Source of the DNA: Vibrio sp. VB16
Lineage (GTDB): Bacteria; Pseudomonadota; Gammaproteobacteria; Enterobacterales; Vibrionaceae
NCBI RefSeq assembly: GCF_015594925.2
Contig: NZ_CP087590.1
Span: 2,666,001 to 2,730,000 of the forward strand
Direction of reading: 5' to 3'
Length of the DNA: 64,000 bases
Positions 8,366 to 18,302 of this stretch are shown in pieces (position 1 is the stretch's first letter; each line of letters begins with the position of its first letter). A model generated the notes under the pieces. It had not been told where the DNA came from. It did not search any database and saw nothing but the letters and a program-made list of their open reading frames with translations. Both the position numbers and the translations under genes were made by a program.

Positions 8366-10240
8366 CTACCGCAATGCCAAAATGGTGTTAAACGTATCGT
8401 TTGCTGCTTGCATGATACGAGATGAAGCCATATACGATTGCTGAAATTTCATCATATTGGCCGCTTCTTCATCTAAATTTACACCGGAGATTTCGGCAAC
8501 ACGTTCTTGGGCCGATTCGTTTTCTAGACGTGCCACATCTGACAGTCTAGAGGCGGTAGACATCTTCAATCCCATATTGGTATTGAGGTCATGATAGAGC
8601 TGTAAAATCGTAGAGTTATTGTCGTTCAAGTTTTTTGCTGTCTGAAGATCCTGCATTTTGCGTAGATTGCCGTTATCACCTTCTGAAGCAGTAAGGTTTG
8701 CCGCAAATCTATCATTTGCAATAGCACCTTTTGTTAGTTCAAAGGTTGTCCCCTGAACGGTAACAGGCCCAGAAGATGGGTAATCTTGTGGTTTTAGCAA
8801 TACCTTTCCATCCATATCCAATACGGCAAACTGATCACCTTTTGGAGATATCACCACTTGAAATTCTTTTAGTTCGCCAGCAACTAACACGTGGAAGTCG
8901 GCATCACCTTGTTCAAAAGTCACCGAACTCTCGTAACTTTGAGCGGCAATGGTTGCCGGATCATTCATGACGACTTTCATCTGCTCCGCGCCAAATCTTA
9001 CCGGACGCAAAATTATTTTTTCACCTGCACGAGGAGAGTTATTCATTTCAACTCTCATACCATCGATATACAGCGCAGAATCTTTAGGCTCTACCTGAAC
9101 AACCTCTCCGGTTGGCTTAATCACGGTGTAGTCACTACCGTCATATCTAAGATGGTAATCACCTGGATTTATCTTCGAAATATCATCAATATAAACAGCC
9201 AAATCGGCTTTTGAGTCTTTCTCTAACGTAACTCGAGATTTTGCGACACGTTCGGAGTTCACATCGGTAAACACAAGAGAACCGATATCGCCTTTTAAAT
9301 CTAGGCCTTGAGCTTGTAGCTCATTAACGGCATAAGAAATAGAGGTAGCAACACGGCCTAATTCATCCTGCACATAAGGAATAAACTCATCTCTCACTCT
9401 AAAAAGAGACTCTAGTTTGCCGTCTATGCCTTTGTGATTTATTGCTTTTATTCCCTTGCCTTCGATTAACGCGAGTTCGCGCTGCTGTGGATCGGGTGAA
9501 CCATCAATCATGGTCAACCGACTCGATTCCACCCCAGAAACGAGATTATGTCCGCTACCAATATGTATATTGAAACCTTCGTTATTGTTGCGCGGCGTAA
9601 CCGTTACTTTTGTGTATTCAGATAGCTCTTTTACTAACTTTTCATGCTTATCCATCAGGTCATTGTGCGGGCCAGGAGTGCGCATCATTAACCTATGTAG
9701 ATCTTTGATATCACTGCCTATTTGATTTATTCTTTCAACAGATAGGTCAAGTTTTTTATTAATATTTGAAGACTGCTGGCGCACCGTTTCGTAAAACGTA
9801 TTAAGGTTTTGGCTGACCAGCCCTGCCTTATCTAACACCACTTTACGTGCACCCATGTCATTAGGGGAATCGGCTAGCGTTTTGACTGAATCGAACCACT
9901 CATTAATATTTTCTGGTATTTTTTTCGAAGCAAGCGAAGAGAGCATACTCGTCAACATGCCCAAGTTTTCTTCATCGTCTTCACGTAACGCTTTGCTTGT
10001 TGTCGAAACATTAAGTTCGTTGACGGCAAATTGATCCCAAGAGCGGCGAACATTTTCCACATGTACACCCATACCATAAGTTTCACCACCATATTGGCGA
10101 GGCGAATTTGTCCCCTGGATTACCGATTGTCGACTATAGCCTTCGGTATTCGCATTCGATATGTTATGACCAGTGGTGTTGAGTTGTCTCTGAGCGGTTA
10201 ATACGCTCTGAGTACCAACATTCAACAAGTCCGACGCCAT
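8366..10240 (-). CDS. flgK: Flagellar hook-associated protein FlgK (HAP1)
   Basis: FlgK is the first junction protein placed on the hook. The 624-aa product has the rod/hook N-terminal motif (QSVLTAQRQLNTTGHNISNANTEGYSRQ split over residues 12-40) and the C-terminal FlgK motif (VSGVNLDEEAANMMKFQQSY-type, here EISGVNLDEEAANMMKFQQ). It is longer than E. coli FlgK (547 aa), as usual in Vibrio. First gene of the flgKL unit, with a near-perfect sigma-54 promoter about 60 bases upstream. Confidence 0.96.
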   Translation of the reverse strand: MASDLLNVGTQSVLTAQRQLNTTGHNISNANTEGYSRQSVIQGTNSPRQYGGETYGMGVHVENVRRSWDQFAVNELNVSTTSKALREDDEENLGMLTSMLSSLASKKIPENINEWFDSVKTLADSPNDMGARKVVLDKAGLVSQNLNTFYETVRQQSSNINKKLDLSVERINQIGSDIKDLHRLMMRTPGPHNDLMDKHEKLVKELSEYTKVTVTPRNNNEGFNIHIGSGHNLVSGVESSRLTMIDGSPDPQQRELALIEGKGIKAINHKGIDGKLESLFRVRDEFIPYVQDELGRVATSISYAVNELQAQGLDLKGDIGSLVFTDVNSERVAKSRVTLEKDSKADLAVYIDDISKINPGDYHLRYDGSDYTVIKPTGEVVQVEPKDSALYIDGMRVEMNNSPRAGEKIILRPVRFGAEQMKVVMNDPATIAAQSYESSVTFEQGDADFHVLVAGELKEFQVVISPKGDQFAVLDMDGKVLLKPQDYPSSGPVTVQGTTFELTKGAIANDRFAANLTASEGDNGNLRKMQDLQTAKNLNDNNSTILQLYHDLNTNMGLKMSTASRLSDVARLENESAQERVAEISGVNLDEEAANMMKFQQSYMASSRIMQAANDTFNTILALR

Positions 10241-10298
10241 AATGCCCCCAAGTGAAACTACTTAAAATGGATGTTTTTGATTAACTTAATGAGTATGT

Positions 10299-10314
10299 AG
10301 CAAGGTGTGTGCCA
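10299..10314 (-). promoter_or_regulatory. sigma-54 promoter of flgKL
   Basis: Minus-strand TGGCACACACCTTGCT matches the -24/-12 consensus TGGCAC-N5-TTGCW exactly. It lies about 60 bases before the flgK start. In Vibrio this class of flagellar promoter is activated by FlrC (known for the family, not shown here). Confidence 0.88.
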
Positions 10315-10396
10315 AGTTCTTAATTTGCGGTCGTTGCATCAATTTAAGGAGGAAATAAACATCGGAATCTGTAAAATCAGAGGAAGAGCAATACAA

Positions 10397-10422
10397 TAAA
10401 AAAAGAAGCGTTGCCGCTTCTT
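10397..10422 (-). terminator. Rho-independent terminator of the flgFGHIJ unit
   Basis: On the minus strand AAGAAGCG (10422-10415) pairs with CGCTTCTT (10410-10403) around GCAA and is followed by a run of T. It sits 5 bases after the flgJ stop codon and separates flgJ from the flgK promoter. Confidence 0.88.
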
Positions 10423-10426
10423 TTCG

Positions 10427-11353
10427 TTACATCTTGTCGATTCGTTCTTTAACCTGCAGAACTTTGTCCGCATACGCCGGATCCGTTGCATAACCCGCTT
10501 GATGCAAGCCTCTGATAAACGACTCAGAGTTATTATTCTGTGAAAGCGTTGTTTCGTATCGTGGATTCTGGTTAAGAAAACGTACGAAATCGTTAAAACT
10601 CTCTTCGTAGGTATCGTAAGATCGGAACGCCGCTTTCTCTTTCACTGGTACATTGTCATGAAACTCTAAGGTTTGAGTTGCAATTTTATTGCCTTTCCAG
10701 CTTCTATCCGCTTTGATATTAAAAAGATTGTTACTACTACCAAGGGAGTTTTGAATCACTTTATTACCCCAACCGGTTTCCAACGCGGCTTGAGCGATAA
10801 GGATAGAAGGATCGACGCCAAGCGCTTTGGCTGCTCTATCAGCGTAAGGTTGCAGAGACTGCACAAAATGCTCTGGGCTATCAAAACGACCATTGGATTG
10901 AACCTTTTTAGCCGCCATAACGGAAAGTGCTTCATCTGCCACTTCACCTGCTTTTGATTGGTCTACCGGCAAGCGTAACGACGTATCAAGAGCGGCATTA
11001 CGCATAACCAATTCACTATCATCGGTTTTTGCACCAGAACTTAATTGAGCGACAATCATATCCGCAAGCCCCAAAGAACCTGTGGAACTGAGCTCACTGG
11101 CCATCTGTTCATCTTGCATTTGACGATAGAAATCTTGGTTTTGGCTTTTCATCAAATCAGATTCAAAAGCAGAGTTAGCGTCACGCATTGACTTGAAAAG
11201 CATAGCGGTAAAAATGGATTCAAACTGTTTTGCCGCCGCTTTTAGCGCCTCTTTCTTATCACCATCATCGCTGCTCACTGCGTCTTGACGAAGCTTGTCT
11301 AAGCTTGCAATATCGTGAATAAAACCGATGTCATTTGCATTATTTATCATCAT
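10427..11353 (-). CDS. flgJ: Flagellar rod assembly protein / peptidoglycan hydrolase FlgJ
   Basis: FlgJ caps the growing rod and opens peptidoglycan. The N-terminal rod-cap domain (KKEALKAAAKQFESIFTAML, FYRQMQDEQMASEL) is followed by a C-terminal glucosaminidase domain with the catalytic Glu in IAQAALETGWG and a closing GYATDPAYADKV. The ATG at 11353 (MMINNAND) is chosen because AAGGATAAC precedes it and it lies 7 bases after the flgI stop; an upstream start would lack a site and overlap flgI. Length is then 308 aa. Confidence 0.95.
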   Translation of the reverse strand: MMINNANDIGFIHDIASLDKLRQDAVSSDDGDKKEALKAAAKQFESIFTAMLFKSMRDANSAFESDLMKSQNQDFYRQMQDEQMASELSSTGSLGLADMIVAQLSSGAKTDDSELVMRNAALDTSLRLPVDQSKAGEVADEALSVMAAKKVQSNGRFDSPEHFVQSLQPYADRAAKALGVDPSILIAQAALETGWGNKVIQNSLGSSNNLFNIKADRSWKGNKIATQTLEFHDNVPVKEKAAFRSYDTYEESFNDFVRFLNQNPRYETTLSQNNNSESFIRGLHQAGYATDPAYADKVLQVKERIDKM

Positions 11354-11360
11354 GTTATCC

Positions 11361-12452
11361 TTAAATAATAATGAGCTGACCTTCGATCGCACCCGCTTGC
11401 TTCAATGCCTGTAAAATGGCCATTAAATCAGACGGTGCCGCACCCACTTCATTCACCGCTCTCACCAAATCATCCAGTGTTAGCCCCGGCTGAAAATTAA
11501 ACATCTTGCCTTGCTTCTCTGTCACTTCAATCGTTGAGTCCGGTGTAACCACCGTTTGACCGCCAGCGAATGCGTTCGGTTGACTCACATTTAGATTCTC
11601 TTTGATCGCAACCGTCATGCCACCATGCGTAACGGCAGCGGCTTTTAGCCTTACGTGCTGCCCGACAACGATCGTTCCTGTTCTTGAATTAACAATGATC
11701 TTGGCGGCACCGTCTGCTGGGTTAAATTCAAGATTCTCGATAGCAGAAAGAAATGCGACACGCTGACTTACATCACGAGGTGCTCTAACACGAACAGACG
11801 TAGAATCAATAGCCGACGCCATTTGCGGGCCAAGGAAACTATTCACGGCATCCGCCAAACGTTGAGCCGTAGTAAAATCTGACTCAACCAAATTAAACGT
11901 TATAAAGTCACCACGGCCAAATGGGCTTGGAATTTCACGTTCCACACTTGCGCCACTGGATATCAGACCAACCGTTGGGTTATTCCCCACCAATTTTGAA
12001 CCATCAGCGCCTTCCGCACTGAATCCACTGACCACAAGATTACCTTGAGCAATCGCATAGACTTCACCATCCAGACCTTTTAGGAAGGTTTGGATTAGTG
12101 TTCCACCGCGTAAACTTTTTGCGGAGCCGATAGACGATACCGTGACATCCACTTTTTGACCTTGCTTTGAAAAGGCAGGTAATTCAGCCGTCACGATAAC
12201 GGCGGCCACATTCTTCGTTTTAGGCTTGGTGCCGGGTGGCAATTGTATGCCAAAATTTTGCAGCATCGCGTTGAAGCTCTGGTCGGTAAACGGTGTAGAC
12301 TCACCCGTACCCGGTAAACCAGTGACCAAACCATAACCGACTAATTGGTTACTACGAACCCCCGCTACCTCTGCGACATCTTTAATTCGTGCGGCATAAG
12401 CAGATGTTGCCATCATTGCTATACCTACTACCATTACCACTAATTTGTTCAT
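11361..12452 (-). CDS. flgI: Flagellar P-ring protein FlgI
   Basis: FlgI forms the periplasmic P ring around the rod. The 363-aa product begins with a cleavable signal peptide (MNKLVVMVVGIAMMATSAYA) and continues ARIKDVAEVAGVRSNQLVGY, the classic FlgI start, with LVGYGLVTGLPGTGE and a C-terminal DLMAILQALKQAGA motif. It lies between flgH and flgJ in the usual order. Confidence 0.97.
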   Translation of the reverse strand: MNKLVVMVVGIAMMATSAYAARIKDVAEVAGVRSNQLVGYGLVTGLPGTGESTPFTDQSFNAMLQNFGIQLPPGTKPKTKNVAAVIVTAELPAFSKQGQKVDVTVSSIGSAKSLRGGTLIQTFLKGLDGEVYAIAQGNLVVSGFSAEGADGSKLVGNNPTVGLISSGASVEREIPSPFGRGDFITFNLVESDFTTAQRLADAVNSFLGPQMASAIDSTSVRVRAPRDVSQRVAFLSAIENLEFNPADGAAKIIVNSRTGTIVVGQHVRLKAAAVTHGGMTVAIKENLNVSQPNAFAGGQTVVTPDSTIEVTEKQGKMFNFQPGLTLDDLVRAVNEVGAAPSDLMAILQALKQAGAIEGQLIII

Positions 12453-12499
12453 CGCATAAGCCTTATGTTAACCGTCAATTCTTCGACTATGTTGCTCTA

Positions 12500-13279
12500 T
12501 TATAGAGAGACATTAAAGAATCGTGCCAAGAAGCCAGGTTCTTGCATATCTTGTTGTGTTCCGGTACCAGAATAACGAATTCGAGCGTTAGAAATTCGAT
12601 TTGATGCAATGGTATTGTCAAAGCTAATATCATCCGGTCGAATGGTGCCACTTAAGCGAATGTATTCATCTCCAGCGTTCAATGTTAACCATTTTTCTCC
12701 GCGAATAACCAAGTTGCCGTTGGCCAATACCTCAATAACTTCTACCGTAATCGAGCCACTTAAGCTGTTACTTTGATTGGCTGTCGCCTCACCACTGAAA
12801 TTATTGTCGTTGCTTAACTCATAGGAAAAATCATAGTCGCCAATCGTCAGCGGCTTGCCACCAACCGAAAGTGGGTCCATTGACGAGTCATTGCTCTTGG
12901 TAAGATCCGCATCGGCACTTTTCGCCGCTTTGGTCTGTTCTTCCATCATAACCGTGACAATATCGCCAATACCGCGAGGTTTAGAATCATCGTATAGATT
13001 GGTAGCAAAACCGGTATTAAAAAGCGATCCCGTCGCCGCTGCATAGTGTTCAGGCTTATCTTTTGGATGAATAGGAGCCCAAGCAGGATCACCCGCAATA
13101 GGGTCATCTCGAGTTCTCAATACATCAATAAGACCAGAGTCTTCTGCTTCTGATTGATCACCTTCAACGGCGTCAACTAAGGTTGTACTCTGTTCTACGT
13201 CGGTGCCTTCGTCAGTTGGCGATAACATAGTGCAACCCGACATTGTCATGATCAAAACTAACCCAAATATACGTTTCAT
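12500..13279 (-). CDS. flgH: Flagellar L-ring lipoprotein FlgH
   Basis: FlgH forms the outer-membrane L ring. The 259-aa precursor has a lipoprotein signal with lipobox MSGC (Cys16). The mature protein has the FlgH pattern: GSLFNTGFATNLYDDSKPRG, IGDIVTVMMEEQTKA and a C-terminal IRPDDIS...NARIRYSGTG. Between flgG and flgI in the sigma-54-driven flgF-J unit. Confidence 0.97.
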   Translation of the reverse strand: MKRIFGLVLIMTMSGCTMLSPTDEGTDVEQSTTLVDAVEGDQSEAEDSGLIDVLRTRDDPIAGDPAWAPIHPKDKPEHYAAATGSLFNTGFATNLYDDSKPRGIGDIVTVMMEEQTKAAKSADADLTKSNDSSMDPLSVGGKPLTIGDYDFSYELSNDNNFSGEATANQSNSLSGSITVEVIEVLANGNLVIRGEKWLTLNAGDEYIRLSGTIRPDDISFDNTIASNRISNARIRYSGTGTQQDMQEPGFLARFFNVSL

Positions 13280-13311
13280 AGCGACTTACTCATCTCAATT
13301 TATGACTTACG

Positions 13312-14100
13312 TTATAACTGTTGATTCACAAAGCTTTGCATCTTATCTACCGCAGAGATGACTTTTGAATTCATTTCGTAAACGCGTTGAGCCTCAATCA
13401 TGTTCACCAACTCTTCCGTCACATTCACGTTGGAGGTCTCTAGCATCGATTGACGAACTGAGCCTAAACCATCTAGTCCGGGTACACCCTCGGTTGGCTC
13501 ACCACTTGCTCCGGTCGGTAAATAAAGGTTCTGACCAATCGGCTCTAAACCACCTGGGTTAATAAAATCGACCGTTGTTATTTGACCAACGACTTGGTTA
13601 TCTTGCTGCCCTCTAAGTCGAACAGACACTTCACCGTCATTACCGATAGTGATAGAGATAGAGTCATCGGGAATGATAATTTCTGGATCCAACGAATAGC
13701 CAGACCCTGAGGTGACAATCGCCCCTTCGTCATTGAGTGTGAACTGACCATTTCGGCTATAACCCATGTTGCCGTCTGGCAAGACGATTTGGAAGAAACC
13801 ATCCCCTTCTATCATCATATCCAGCGAGTTTGTCGTGGTTTGCGCATTACCATTGGTATGTATTTTTTGCGTTGCGACGACTTTAGAACCTGCACCTAAC
13901 ATGAGGCCACTCGGCAACTCAGTGTTTTGTGATGATTGGCCACCGGGCTGATTAATATTCTGGTAAAAGAGATCCTCAAAAACAGGTCGGCTCTTTTTGT
14001 AGCCAATGGTTGAGGCGTTAGCCAAGTTGTTTGATATGGTCGAGATGTTCGTTTGTTGAGCATCTAAACCTGTTTTACTTACCCATAATGCCGGATGCAT
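13312..14100 (-). CDS. flgG: Flagellar distal rod protein FlgG
   Basis: FlgG builds the distal rod. The 262-aa product shows the rod/hook N-terminal motif (TNISTISNNLANASTIGYKK) and the matching C-terminal motif (TSNVNVTEELVNMIEAQRVY, MQSFVNQQL). The size equals FlgG of enterics (about 260 aa). Start MHPALWVSKTGLDAQQ is standard. It lies 24 bases after flgF. Confidence 0.97.
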   Translation of the reverse strand: MHPALWVSKTGLDAQQTNISTISNNLANASTIGYKKSRPVFEDLFYQNINQPGGQSSQNTELPSGLMLGAGSKVVATQKIHTNGNAQTTTNSLDMMIEGDGFFQIVLPDGNMGYSRNGQFTLNDEGAIVTSGSGYSLDPEIIIPDDSISITIGNDGEVSVRLRGQQDNQVVGQITTVDFINPGGLEPIGQNLYLPTGASGEPTEGVPGLDGLGSVRQSMLETSNVNVTEELVNMIEAQRVYEMNSKVISAVDKMQSFVNQQL

Positions 14101-14124
14101 AACTAATCCCCTTCACTCAATCCG

Positions 14125-14874
<750 letters not shown>

Positions 14875-14911
14875 AATTTTGCTCCAAAAATTCAGTTACT
14901 GAACCTAATAA

Positions 14912-14927
14912 AGCAATAGACGTGCCA
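14912..14927 (-). promoter_or_regulatory. sigma-54 promoter of flgFGHIJ
   Basis: Minus-strand TGGCACGTCTATTGCT is a perfect TGGCAC-N5-TTGCW match, about 40 bases before the flgF start codon. Confidence 0.9.
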
Positions 14928-15028
14928 ATTATTTTTACTGTTATAAAACAACAAGATAAGCACAGGAACTAGAAAAGAGTCACAACATGGCAGATGAGAA
15001 GGGAAGTTTGCTGCCTGAGCGGCAACGA

Positions 15029-15056
15029 CACCCAAACGCTATAAAACGATTGGGTG
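15029..15056. terminator. Hairpin downstream of flgE
   Basis: CACCCAAACG (15029-15038) can pair with CGATTGGGTG (15047-15056), with one mismatch in the arms. It lies 16 bases after the flgE stop. No T run follows on the minus strand, so it may protect the 3' end or end transcription only partly. Confidence 0.4.
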
Positions 15057-15071
15057 CCTCAGAAGATTGCG

Positions 15072-16376
15072 TTAACGGATTTGTAAGATAGTCTGTTGAG
15101 TCTGGTTATGTACTTCTAGCGAACGGGAGTTTGCTTGGAAGTTACGTTGCGCAGAAATCAAATCCACTAACTCTTGTGTCATATCAATGTTTGACTGCTC
15201 TAATGTACCATTAGAAATTGTGCCATATGACCCTTTGTTAGACTCACCCCAGATTTTGTCACCAGAGAACTGAGTGGAATCCCACTGAGTGCCACCTTTT
15301 TTGTCTAGACCTTGTTCGTTAGCAACGCGTACTAGTGCGACTCTGCCTAACGTGACATTCTCACCGTTAGAATAAGTCCCTAAAATACTGCCAGTTTCAT
15401 CAAAGTCTAGCTTAGTAAGGAAACCTGTTGTTGCGCCATCTTCATCAAATTTGGTCAATTCAAATGGGGCAGCAAACTGTGTCGCTCCATCCAGTTTAAA
15501 TGACATTAATTGCGTCGTATCGGCACCATTCAAGTCTATTGCATTTGGCCCTACACCTAGCTGTTCAGTAACAATATTATTACCGCCGTTGATACTAGCA
15601 AGTGTACCGTCTGTATTGAACTTAACTGTATGTCCAATATGACCGGCCGCATTTTGCGCATCACCACCGGTAATGTTCAGCGGTTTTTCACCCACTTTAT
15701 CCGTGACCGTATAATACGTTTGCCATGTGTTGGGTTGAGTCATATCTTTCAAATAATACGATGACAATTTGTAAGACTGACCCATCGAATCATAGATAGT
15801 TGAAGAAGTTGAACGGTTATATGTCTCTTTATCTGAAAAATCAAAAAGAGCTGGATCTTTTAAGTCACCATTCGCCGGCAAATTCACACCCACTTCTACG
15901 TTCGCCGTCTGCTTTGGTTTACCAAACTCAGGCGGAACTTGAAGAGGCGACGGCTCATAGGACAATACATCACCAGTATCCTTATTCACTTGATAACCGA
16001 GTAGGAACTCTTCATCAGAAGTGACCATATAGTTATCTTTGTTCAGATGAAAAGCGCCATTTCGAGTTATTTCATTTTGCTGTGGAACCATACGATCTTT
16101 TGATACAGCAAAGAAACCTGTACCACCAATGCGTAAGTCCATAGGGTTGTTAGTATAAACACTAGAACCTTCATGGAATTGTTGAGCAACCTTACTTGGT
16201 TGAACACCACCACCAGGCGTGGTTTTTGCGTTAGTAAATACTGAACTCGAATACACATCACCAAATTCTGCACGTGACTCTTTAAAGCCAAAAGTGTTTG
16301 CGTTAGCAATGTTGTTACTGGTTGTATTTAGATCCAATTGAGCAGCGGATAAACCGCTTAAAGCTACATATGACAT
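15072..16376 (-). CDS. flgE: Flagellar hook protein FlgE
   Basis: FlgE is the hook subunit. The 434-aa product starts MSYVALSGLSAAQLDLNTTS with NNIANANTFGFKESR and ends NIDMTQELVDLISAQRNFQ and LEVHNQTQQTILQIR, the hook/rod signatures. The central domain is that of Vibrio FlgE in length. Last gene of the flgBCDE unit. Confidence 0.97.
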   Translation of the reverse strand: MSYVALSGLSAAQLDLNTTSNNIANANTFGFKESRAEFGDVYSSSVFTNAKTTPGGGVQPSKVAQQFHEGSSVYTNNPMDLRIGGTGFFAVSKDRMVPQQNEITRNGAFHLNKDNYMVTSDEEFLLGYQVNKDTGDVLSYEPSPLQVPPEFGKPKQTANVEVGVNLPANGDLKDPALFDFSDKETYNRSTSSTIYDSMGQSYKLSSYYLKDMTQPNTWQTYYTVTDKVGEKPLNITGGDAQNAAGHIGHTVKFNTDGTLASINGGNNIVTEQLGVGPNAIDLNGADTTQLMSFKLDGATQFAAPFELTKFDEDGATTGFLTKLDFDETGSILGTYSNGENVTLGRVALVRVANEQGLDKKGGTQWDSTQFSGDKIWGESNKGSYGTISNGTLEQSNIDMTQELVDLISAQRNFQANSRSLEVHNQTQQTILQIR

Positions 16377-16403
16377 TTCAATTTCCTCTTATCTAGCTAG
16401 CGT

Positions 16404-17108
16404 TTACGCTTTGCCAACTTCTAGTACTTCAGCAAGTTTAACTGGCGATTCAAAGCCAGCCAGATTGAGCAGTACATTCCCATCGCCTTTACCTAAAAGA
16501 ACACTATTCACATTCGCATAAGTCGAAACTTGAAACTCTGTGCTTTGTCCTTCCATTAGGCCACCGGCTTTAACATTATATTTACCGGCTGGCGTCGGAA
16601 CACCGTTTTCGTCTTTACCGTCCCATTCAACACGGCTATCACCCGCAGGGGTAGCACCAACATCAAGTGTTCGTACTAACTGGCCAAGTTCATTCTCGAT
16701 TCTGACGAAAAGATTATCGACAGACTGAGGTAACTTAACCATGGCCGCCATGCCAGCGTTTTCCGCTTTAAGGCCTGCGACACCAGGAACCAATACATCA
16801 CGCCCTACTAGCGTTGAAGCTTGTAATGCTTGATTAGAGGTCATCGATGAATTTAAGTTTTCAAACTGTCCATTCATCTGATTGATGCCATCAACGGTCG
16901 CAAATGAAGCCATTTGCGCAATCATCTGGTCATTGCCGACCGGCTTAAAGGGGTCTTGTTGAGCAAGTTGCTTAGTGAGCAGTGATAAGAAGTCCTCTTG
17001 TTTGAGTTCTTGCTTACCTGTTGTCTCAGTAGGCTTTTTTTGATCTTGAAGCGCTTTAAGCTGGTCTACATAGGACAAGCCGCTCTGACCAACGTCGTTG
17101 ATTGCCAT
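16404..17108 (-). CDS. flgD: Flagellar hook capping protein FlgD
   Basis: FlgD forms the temporary cap on which the hook polymerises. The 234-aa product has the FlgD N-terminal motif (QEDFLSLLTKQLAQQDPFKP, NDQMIAQMASF) followed by the FlgD Ig-like region (VEWDGKDENGVPTPAGKYNV). It lies between flgC and flgE with 18- and 27-base gaps. Confidence 0.97.
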   Translation of the reverse strand: MAINDVGQSGLSYVDQLKALQDQKKPTETTGKQELKQEDFLSLLTKQLAQQDPFKPVGNDQMIAQMASFATVDGINQMNGQFENLNSSMTSNQALQASTLVGRDVLVPGVAGLKAENAGMAAMVKLPQSVDNLFVRIENELGQLVRTLDVGATPAGDSRVEWDGKDENGVPTPAGKYNVKAGGLMEGQSTEFQVSTYANVNSVLLGKGDGNVLLNLAGFESPVKLAEVLEVGKA

Positions 17109-17126
17109 TACGCTATCTCCTTATCC

Positions 17127-17543
17127 TTATTGACCCATCTGCAGCGTACGCAGCAGCATTTGTTTACTTGCATCTGCAACCTGAACATTCGTTTGATATG
17201 AACGGGAAGCAGAAATCATGTTTGCCATTTCTTCCATTACATTAACGTTTGGCTTGTAAATATAGCCTTCATCGTTAGCGAGTGGATGTTCGGGGTTATA
17301 CTCCGCTTGAAGAGGCTTATCGCTCTCGACAATTCCTAACACCTTAACCGGAACATTATGGTCACGGTTAAAACCGGCCTTATTTAACTCTGCACCAAAT
17401 ACAGCATGACGAGCTCTATATGTCTCTTTTGCTGAGCCACTAATGCTGTCTGCATTGGCAAGGTTACTTGAGGTTGTATTTAGACGAACAGACTCAGCAC
17501 TCATCGCAGAACCCGTTACATTGAATACGTTAAATAAACTCAT
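17127..17543 (-). CDS. flgC: Flagellar proximal rod protein FlgC
   Basis: FlgC is a small proximal rod subunit. The 138-aa product begins MSLFNVFNVTGSAMSAESVR with NTTSSNLANADSISG and ends PNVNVMEEMANMISASRSYQ and LLRTLQMGQ, matching the family in length and motifs. It starts 4 bases after the flgB stop. Confidence 0.97.
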   Translation of the reverse strand: MSLFNVFNVTGSAMSAESVRLNTTSSNLANADSISGSAKETYRARHAVFGAELNKAGFNRDHNVPVKVLGIVESDKPLQAEYNPEHPLANDEGYIYKPNVNVMEEMANMISASRSYQTNVQVADASKQMLLRTLQMGQ

Positions 17544-17547
17544 CTAA

Positions 17548-17943
17548 TTACTCCCCTCTTATTGCCTTGGTTAAATTCTTAAATTTACCACCTAAGAAAT
17601 CTAGTGATGCTTGGTGTCTGATCTGGTTCTGCATAAACAAGTTACGCTCCAGATCCACATCTACAGTATTGCCATCACCAGTGTCAGGCTGTGTAGGAAC
17701 TCGGTACTTCACATCCCCAGTCACATTGGAAGAGGCAGCGATATGCCGCTCGTTGGTACGGTTAAGACCAAAGTTTGCCTCTGACGTTGCCGCCTGAAGT
17801 GCTCTTTGAAAATCCATTCCTTTTGACTTATAGCCCGGCGTATTCGCTTGCGCAATGTTTGTAGAGATTATCTCTGCATTGCGTTCACGTGTACCAACAG
17901 TATGTTGGTGAATACCTAAAGCGTTGTTAAAAGAAATGGCCAT
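17548..17943 (-). CDS. flgB: Flagellar proximal rod protein FlgB
   Basis: FlgB is the small proximal rod subunit. The 131-aa product carries RNAEIISTNIAQANTPGYKS and the closing NTVDVDLERNLFMQNQIRHQ, LKNLTKAIRGE. First gene of flgBCDE, 43 bases downstream of a sigma-54 promoter. Confidence 0.97.
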   Translation of the reverse strand: MAISFNNALGIHQHTVGTRERNAEIISTNIAQANTPGYKSKGMDFQRALQAATSEANFGLNRTNERHIAASSNVTGDVKYRVPTQPDTGDGNTVDVDLERNLFMQNQIRHQASLDFLGGKFKNLTKAIRGE

Positions 17944-17985
17944 GCCGTACCTCTACCATAAAAATGACTTACTACTGAAATTAAA

Positions 17986-18001
17986 AGCAATCTTCATGCC
18001 A
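17986..18001 (-). promoter_or_regulatory. sigma-54 promoter of flgBCDE
   Basis: Minus-strand TGGCATGAAGATTGCT matches TGGCAC-N5-TTGCW with one change (T for C at the sixth base), with correct GG/GC spacing. Confidence 0.88.
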
Positions 18002-18040
18002 ATAAATAAAAACACGTCAATTTCTTCTTTTCTCAGTGAT

Positions 18041-18076
18041 GCAACGAATTGTTGCAAGTAAACATTTGCAACAATT
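18041..18076. promoter_or_regulatory. Overlapping GCAAC/GTTGC inverted repeats upstream of the flgB sigma-54 promoter
   Basis: GCAAC-GAATT-GTTGC (18041-18055) overlaps a second inverted repeat, AATTGTTGCAA (18047-18057) with TTGCAACAATT (18066-18076). They lie 40-75 bases upstream of the -24 element, a place where an enhancer-binding activator such as FlrC could bind. Binding is inference. The rest of 18077-18237 shows no gene. Confidence 0.4.
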
Positions 18077-18237
18077 AAGCCAAGAAATTGAACTCTATTT
18101 GAAATGTCGATCTAAGAATAGCGGAATGTAGCAAGAAGGGCGAATGTTAACAAAATCGTATTTAGGCTTTAGTAGCCAATGATATCAATTCCAATAATTA
18201 TGCGATCAAAATGAATTCGATTCTACGAACTGATCAA

Positions 18238-18276
18238 AAAAGATAGGAGTGGCATAATGGCCACTCCTATCTTTTT
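18238..18276. terminator. Terminator downstream of cheR, strong both ways
   Basis: A 16-bp stem (AAAAGATAGGAGTGGC, 18238-18253, with its complement ending at 18275) around ATAATG. A and T tracts at the two ends make it a good terminator for the minus-strand cheV-cheR transcript, 27 bases after the cheR stop. Confidence 0.85.
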
Positions 18277-18302
18277 AATCTTCAGTGTTATTACATTTCA
18301 AT

